This document shows positions 59,500 to 64,000 of a stretch of 64,000 nt of DNA, one piece after another (within the stretch, counting starts at the first letter, position 1; each line of letters opens with the position of its first letter). The position numbers were made by a program, and so were the translations under genes. Source of the stretch: Aeromicrobium terrae (GTDB lineage: Bacteria > Actinomycetota > Actinomycetes > Propionibacteriales > Nocardioidaceae); assembly GCF_008039565.1 (NCBI RefSeq), contig NZ_VDUX01000003.1:372001-436000 (forward strand), given 5' to 3'. A model generated the notes under the pieces. The model was given only the letters and a program-made list of their open reading frames with translations. It made no database searches and had not been told where the DNA came from.

Positions 59500-60699
59500 T
59501 CAGACGAGCGCGTGACCGAGCTCGGCCAGCCGACGCAGCACGTCCTCGCGGTGGTCGGGCCCACGCGTGGCGCCCTCGACGGACACGTCGACCTCCCGCA
59601 CGCCGAGCGACTCGGCCGAGCGGTCGTGCGTGACGTTCAGGACGTTCACCTGCAGCCCCGCGAGGTCGGCGAGCAGCCGCATGAGCTCGCCCGGCCGGTC
59701 GGTGATGCGGACGCGCAGCCGGAGGAACCGCCCGGCGGCCACGAGGCCGTGGCGGATGACGTCGAGCAGCAGGAGCGCGTCGATGTTGCCGCCGGACAGC
59801 ACGGCCACGACCGGGCCCTCCACGGCGCCGGGCTCGTCGAGCAGGGCTGCGACCGCGGCGGCGCCGGACGGCTCCACCAGCATCTTGCCGCGCTCGAGCA
59901 GCCCGACGAGCGCCTGGCTCATCGACTCCTCGCTCACGGTCACGACGTGGTCGACCTGCGCGGCGATGACCTCGAACGGGATGTCGCCCGGACGGGCCAC
60001 GGCGATGCCGTCGGCCATGGTCGATCCGAGCGTCGCGGCGACCGGCCGGCCCTCCTGGAGTGATCCGGGGTAGGCGGCGGCGTCCTCGGCCTGGACGCCG
60101 ATGACGGTGACGTCGGGATGACGCTCACGGACGAGCGAGATGCCCGCGGCCAGTCCGCCGCCGCCGAGCGGCACCATGATCGTGCGCACGTCGGGCAGCT
60201 GCTCGACGATCTCCAGCCCGACGGTGCCCTGGCCGGCCAGGATGTCGGCGTGGTCGAACGGGTGGATGAGGATCGCCCCGGTCTCGTCGGCGAACTGCTG
60301 CGCCGCCTCGAGCGCCTCCGTGACGCCGGCGCCGGCAAACTCGACCTGGGCGCCGTAGCCCTGGGTGGCGCTCACCTTGGGCAGCGCCGCGCCCTCCGGC
60401 ATGAAGATGGTGGCCTTCGTGTCGAGCATCGAGGCCGCCAGGGCGACGCCTTGCGCGTGGTTGCCGGCGCTGGCGGCCACGACGCCGCGGGCCCGCTCGG
60501 CCGCGGAGAGCCGGGAGATGCGCACGTAGGCACCGCGAATCTTGAACGAGCCGGTGCGCTGGAGGTTCTCGCACTTGAGGTAGACGGGCACCTTCGCGCG
60601 GGTGCTCAGCCACCGCGAGTGAGCCATCGGCGTCTCCTCGATCACCCCGTCGAGGAGGCTGCGGGCGGCGAGGACGTCGGAGAGCTCCACGGACCTCAC
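59500..60699 (-). CDS. ilvA: Threonine ammonia-lyase with C-terminal ACT domain
   Basis: The 399-residue PLP enzyme deaminates threonine to 2-oxobutanoate for isoleucine synthesis or degradation. The PLP lysine lies in GSFKIRGAY. GNHAQGVA, LGGGGLAAG and LSGGNID are cofactor and substrate loops. An ACT domain (about 325-399, LRLRVRITDRPGELMRLLADLAGLQVNVLNV) provides amino-acid control. With a single ACT domain, the length fits the shorter actinobacterial type. The GTG at 60699 lies just after the transporter stop. Confidence 0.95.
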   Translation of the reverse strand: MRSVELSDVLAARSLLDGVIEETPMAHSRWLSTRAKVPVYLKCENLQRTGSFKIRGAYVRISRLSAAERARGVVAASAGNHAQGVALAASMLDTKATIFMPEGAALPKVSATQGYGAQVEFAGAGVTEALEAAQQFADETGAILIHPFDHADILAGQGTVGLEIVEQLPDVRTIMVPLGGGGLAAGISLVRERHPDVTVIGVQAEDAAAYPGSLQEGRPVAATLGSTMADGIAVARPGDIPFEVIAAQVDHVVTVSEESMSQALVGLLERGKMLVEPSGAAAVAALLDEPGAVEGPVVAVLSGGNIDALLLLDVIRHGLVAAGRFLRLRVRITDRPGELMRLLADLAGLQVNVLNVTHDRSAESLGVREVDVSVEGATRGPDHREDVLRRLAELGHALV

Positions 60700-60700
60700 T

Positions 60701-61810
60701 CTAGGCGTGCCCCAGCTCGGGCGGGAGCTCCTCCGGATCGCTCTGGAACTCCCGCGCGGTGACGGCCAGATGCCGCACGACGCCGTTGAGGCAGGCCGCG
60801 AGCGGGACGGCGATCAGCGCTCCCACCACGCCCGCGACGACCACGCCTGAGGCGATCGCGATGATGATGGCCAGCGGGTGGACAGCGACGATCTTGCCCA
60901 TCAGGAACGGCTGCAGCACGTGCGACTCGAACTGCTGCACGGCGACCACCGCGAGCAGCATGAACAGGGCGGTCCATGGCCCTTGCGCCACGAGCGCGAC
61001 GAGCACCGCGACCATGCCGGAGACCAGCGCACCGACGATCGGCACGAACGCGCCCAGGAACACCAGGACGCCGATGGCCAGCGTCAGCGGGACGCCCAGC
61101 GCCCACGCGGCGAACGCGATGCCCAGGGCGTCGGTGAGCGCGACGATGACCGTGGCCCGCACGAACGCGGTGAGCGAGCGCCACGCGGTCTGTCCGGAGG
61201 TGTGGACCCGCTCGCGGGCGGCCTGCGGGAACAGCGCGACGACCCAGCTCCAGATGCGATCGCCCTCGTAGAGGAAGAAGAACGCCGAGAACAGCGCGAT
61301 GAAGAACCCCGCGACGATGTGCGTGAGCGTGGTGCCCACCTCGCCGATCCGGGTCAGCAGCGACGTGTCGCTGGAGGAGATGCTCGCCTTCGCGTCGTCG
61401 ATCCAGCTCTGGAGCTGCGCGTCGCTGAGGTCGAGCGGGCCGTCCTTGGCCCAGTCCTGCACCTGCGTGATGCCCTCGACGACGTTCGCCTTCAGGTCGC
61501 TGACCTGCGTCGACAGCTGCTGGCCGACGAGCGCGAGCATGCCGAAGAACGCCAGCAGCATGAAGAGGACCACCATGAACGTGGCGGCCAGCCGCGGGAT
61601 CCCGTGGTCCTCGAGCCAGTCGACCGCGTTGATCGTCAGGGCCGTCCCGAGCACCGCGATGGCCACCGGCACGGTGATCTCGGAGAAGTAGCGCAGGAAC
61701 CAGATGCCGAGCAGTCCGGCGGCCGCGATGATCAGCAGGCGCCACGCCCAGGCCGTCGCGATCTCCACCCCGATCGGGATCTGCACCGAACGCCGCGACG
61801 AGTCCTCCAC
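60701..61810 (-). CDS. AI-2E family transporter-like membrane protein
   Basis: The 369-residue protein has about eight helices and the family pattern: LIIAAAGLLGIWFLRYFSEITVPVAIAVLGTAL, a coiled central domain (VGQQLSTQVSDLKANVVEGITQVQDWA), then GVPLTLAIGVLVFLGAFVPIVGALVSGMVAVLVALV and VQQFESHVLQPFLMGKIVAVHPLAIIIAI. Family members export varied small molecules, and autoinducer-2 transport is not implied. GTG 61810 is chosen, since upstream codons overlap the divergent msrA region. Confidence 0.88.
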   Translation of the reverse strand: MEDSSRRSVQIPIGVEIATAWAWRLLIIAAAGLLGIWFLRYFSEITVPVAIAVLGTALTINAVDWLEDHGIPRLAATFMVVLFMLLAFFGMLALVGQQLSTQVSDLKANVVEGITQVQDWAKDGPLDLSDAQLQSWIDDAKASISSSDTSLLTRIGEVGTTLTHIVAGFFIALFSAFFFLYEGDRIWSWVVALFPQAARERVHTSGQTAWRSLTAFVRATVIVALTDALGIAFAAWALGVPLTLAIGVLVFLGAFVPIVGALVSGMVAVLVALVAQGPWTALFMLLAVVAVQQFESHVLQPFLMGKIVAVHPLAIIIAIASGVVVAGVVGALIAVPLAACLNGVVRHLAVTAREFQSDPEELPPELGHA

Positions 61811-61886
61811 GGCACCGAGACTACGGGAACAGAGGCCTGCGGCTCGATGTTGAAACGCATACGCTCGACCACGAAAGGTGGCCCCC

Positions 61887-62516
61887 ATGTTCGGCAAGAC
61901 GACGACCCTCCCCGACGAGAGCACCGCCCTCCGCGGACGCGACACCCGCCCCTTCTCCGTCGGCGGCGACCACCTGGTGCTGGGCAACCCGGTCGAGACC
62001 GACGTGCCCGAGGGCCTGGAGTCCGTCGTCGTCGGCCTGGGCTGCTTCTGGGGCGAGGAGAAGACCTTCTGGGAGCTCCCCGGCGTCTGGTCCACGTCGG
62101 TCGGCTACGCCGGCGGCATCACGCCCAACCCCACGTACGAGGAGGTGTGCACGGGTCGCACCGGGCACGCCGAGGTCGTGCGCATCATCTTCGACCCGGA
62201 GAAGCTGCCGTTCAGCCGCATCCTCGAGGTGTTCTGGGAGAACCACGACCCCACGCAGGGCATGCGCCAGGGCAACGACCGCGGCTCGCAGTACCGCTCG
62301 ATCATCCTGACGACCACCGAGGAGCAGCAGAAGCTGGCCGAGGAGTCCAAGGCGCACTACCAGGAGCGGATGACGGCGGCCGGCTACGGCACCATCACCA
62401 CGAGCATCCTGCCGCTCGGCGAGTACTACTACGCCGAGGACTACCACCAGCAGTACCTGGTGAAGAACCCGTACGGCTACTGCCCGCTGCACGCCACGGG
62501 CGTCAGCTACGCGTGA
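61887..62516 (+). CDS. msrA: Peptide-methionine (S)-S-oxide reductase
   Basis: MsrA repairs oxidised methionine, (S)-sulfoxide form. The 209-residue protein has the catalytic motif GLGCFWGEEKTFW, the segments TSVGYAGGITPNPTYEEVCTGRTGHAE and QGNDRGSQYRS, and a C-terminal Cys in PYGYCPLHATG that may resolve the sulfenic acid. ATG 61887 has AAAGG eight bases upstream; a GTG nine bases earlier is less likely. Confidence 0.95.
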   Translation: MFGKTTTLPDESTALRGRDTRPFSVGGDHLVLGNPVETDVPEGLESVVVGLGCFWGEEKTFWELPGVWSTSVGYAGGITPNPTYEEVCTGRTGHAEVVRIIFDPEKLPFSRILEVFWENHDPTQGMRQGNDRGSQYRSIILTTTEEQQKLAEESKAHYQERMTAAGYGTITTSILPLGEYYYAEDYHQQYLVKNPYGYCPLHATGVSYA

Positions 62517-62534
62517 TCCCGTGGCTCGGGGTCG

Positions 62535-63923
62535 TCAGATGACGATCCCGAGCAGCAGCACGAACACCAGGCCGGTGACCGACAGCACCGTCTCCATCAG
62601 CGACCAGCTCTTGATGGTCTGACCGACGGACATCCCGAAGTACTCCTTCACCAGCCAGAACCCGGCGTCGTTGACGTGCGAGAAGAACACCGACCCGGAG
62701 CCGACGGCCAGCACCACGAGCGACGTCTCGCCGGTGCTGAGCCCGTCGACCAGCTCGATCATCAGCGACGACGCCGTGATGGTGGCGACGGTGGCCGAGC
62801 CGGTGGCCAGTCGGATGAGCACGGCCAGCACCCAGGCGAGCAGCAGCACCGAGATGTCGGCGTCCTTGGCCCAGTCGGCCAGCACGGTGCCGACGCCGGT
62901 GTCGACGAGCACCTGCTTGAACCCGCCGCCGGCGGCCACGATCAGCAGGATGCCGGCGATCGGCGGCAGACCGGCCTCGACGGACGCGGCGACGTCCTTG
63001 CGCTCCATCCCGGCGTGGATCCCGAGTGTGTACATCGCCACGAGCACGGCGATCAGCAGGGCGATCAACGGGGTGCCCAGGACGTCGAGGACCTGACGGA
63101 AGGTCTGCTCCTCGTCGTCGATGAGGATGTCGACGAGCGCCTTGCCGAGCATCAGCACCACGGGCAGCAGGACGCTGAACAACGTGATGCCGAACGACGG
63201 CCGCTGCGCCGACTCGTCGCGGTCGGAGGCGTCGAACGTGTGCGGCGGCGCCACGTCCACCCAGCGTCCGGCGATGCGCCCGAAGAGCGGCCCGGCGACG
63301 ACCACCGTCGGGACGGCCACCAGGACGCCCAGTGCGAGGGTGACGCCGAGGTCGGCGTGGAGGTAGTCGATCGCGGTCAGGGGGCCGGGGTGCGGAGGCA
63401 CGAGCCCGTGCATGGCGGACAGACCGGCCAGCGCCGGGATGCCCACCGTGATCAGCGAGACCTGGGCCCGCCGCGCGACGAGGTAGATGACCGGCATCAG
63501 CAGGACCAGACCGATCTCGAAGAACATCGGCAGGCCGATGATCGCGCCGACCAGCGCCATCGCCCACGGCAGCCCGGCGGTCGAGGCGCGGCCGACGATC
63601 GTGTCGACGATCTGGTCCGCGCCGCCGGAGTCGGCGAGGAGCTTCGCGAACATCGCGCCGAGGGCGATCAGGATGCCGACGCCGGCGGCCGTGTCGCCGA
63701 ACCCGGTGGAGAACGACGCGATCACGTCGTTGACGTTCTGGCCGGCGACGATGCCGACCGTCAGACCGCCGAGGATGAGGCCGAGGAACGGGTGCACCTT
63801 GGCCGCCGTGATCAGCACGACGATCAGCGCGATGCCGACGAGCGCGGCGACGACGAGCTGCCACCCGTCCGCGACCGGCTTGACGACGTCGTCCATGGGC
63901 AGGGCGGCGGACAGGATGGACAT
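62535..63923 (-). CDS. gntP: GntP family gluconate:H+ symporter
   Basis: The 462-residue permease has about twelve helices. It shows GntP features: HPFLGLILGGLTVGIVAG, FSTGFGDTAAGVGILIALGAMFAKLLADSGGADQI, GLVPPHPGPLTA and the C-terminal SHVNDAGFWLVKEYFGMSVGQTIKSWS. It imports gluconate or a related sugar acid with protons. The ATG at 63923 shares a base with the stop of the truncated gene upstream (TGATG), so they are co-transcribed. Confidence 0.93.
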   Translation of the reverse strand: MSILSAALPMDDVVKPVADGWQLVVAALVGIALIVVLITAAKVHPFLGLILGGLTVGIVAGQNVNDVIASFSTGFGDTAAGVGILIALGAMFAKLLADSGGADQIVDTIVGRASTAGLPWAMALVGAIIGLPMFFEIGLVLLMPVIYLVARRAQVSLITVGIPALAGLSAMHGLVPPHPGPLTAIDYLHADLGVTLALGVLVAVPTVVVAGPLFGRIAGRWVDVAPPHTFDASDRDESAQRPSFGITLFSVLLPVVLMLGKALVDILIDDEEQTFRQVLDVLGTPLIALLIAVLVAMYTLGIHAGMERKDVAASVEAGLPPIAGILLIVAAGGGFKQVLVDTGVGTVLADWAKDADISVLLLAWVLAVLIRLATGSATVATITASSLMIELVDGLSTGETSLVVLAVGSGSVFFSHVNDAGFWLVKEYFGMSVGQTIKSWSLMETVLSVTGLVFVLLLGIVI

Positions 63924-64000
63924 CAGGTCTCCGTTCTCGTGCGGTCGACGTACTCCTGGACGATGTCGTCGACGCTCTGGCCGACGTCGATGACGAAGCC
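63923..64000 (-). CDS. Truncated gene upstream of gntP, probably gluconokinase C-terminus
   Basis: Only the last 25 codons are in the window (GFVIDVGQSVDDIVQEYVDR, then TRTET and stop). The ending, strand then D.GQSVDDIV helix, resembles the C-terminus of shikimate-kinase-like gluconokinases, and gntP is the expected partner. The identity is an inference from this tail and context. The stop overlaps the gntP ATG by one base. Confidence 0.5.
   Translation of the reverse strand, partial: GFVIDVGQSVDDIVQEYVDRTRTET

Overview
The window is high-GC actinobacterial DNA from a mycothiol-producing organism. Both mycothiol hydrolases are present (mshB at 4975-5883, mca at 56715-57587). So are a 7Fe ferredoxin of the fdxA/fdxC type, a short-chain Z-isoprenyl synthase, a PIN-PhoH protein, DUF4307, DUF6542 and many GTG starts. 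Much of the gene order from ychF to greA (ychF, ispH, xseA/xseB, DUF4245, glpX, fumarase, phoH2, uppS, hlyIII, DUF255, mca, DUF4307, greA) resembles, from memory, the Mycobacterium tuberculosis Rv1080c-Rv1112 segment. The intergenic repeats and overall style suggest Nocardioidaceae (for example Aeromicrobium or Nocardioides), but this is an impression and not a tested placement.

Layout. 1-16.4 kb: housekeeping and small accessory genes. These include fdxA; a GNAT gene coupled to an intradiol-dioxygenase-like lipoprotein; the mshB-DUF6113-flavin reductase-VanW operon with overlapping genes; an S9 peptidase; an ABC-F ATPase behind an attenuator-like leader; a YibE/F protein; a HEPN-like orphan; and the YtxH/holin-like/DUF3618/DUF4235 envelope-stress cluster. 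16.5-22.17 kb: a visibly AT-richer island next to the 3' end of ychF. It holds a dual-OB/DUF488/DUF488 operon, a broken tyrosine recombinase, a winged-helix gene with a palindrome at its start codon, and an XRE-ImmA/IrrE gene coupled to a tRNA-guanine-transglycosylase-like gene. An imperfect copy of the ychF stop region at the far edge suggests attL/attR. This island is the best candidate for an undescribed system.

22-34.5 kb: ychF, a TetR/hydrolase pair, a MhuD-like haem monooxygenase, an AAC(2')-I type acetyltransferase, an antiporter fused to a UBP zinc finger, ggt, a composite palindromic repeat region, ispH and xseA/xseB. 34.5-41 kb: a molybdate operon (regulator, modA, modB) with no modC, then glpX, hydrolase, PaiB-like, methyltransferase and fumC. 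41-48 kb: DUF2079 and a sugar-type ABC operon whose ATPase has lost several catalytic motifs, then phoH2. 48-64 kb: uppS, hlyIII, a zinc-ribbon/cyclase/ATPase giant, DUF255, the mca operon, SDR, DUF4307, greA, ilvA, an AI-2E family transporter, msrA and a gluconate permease with a truncated partner.

Two habits recur. Genes in operons overlap by 1, 4, 8 or 11 bases, so translational coupling is common. Many first genes have a TANNNT hexamer exactly six bases before the start codon, as expected for leaderless mRNAs. No tRNA, rRNA, CRISPR array or intact insertion sequence was seen.
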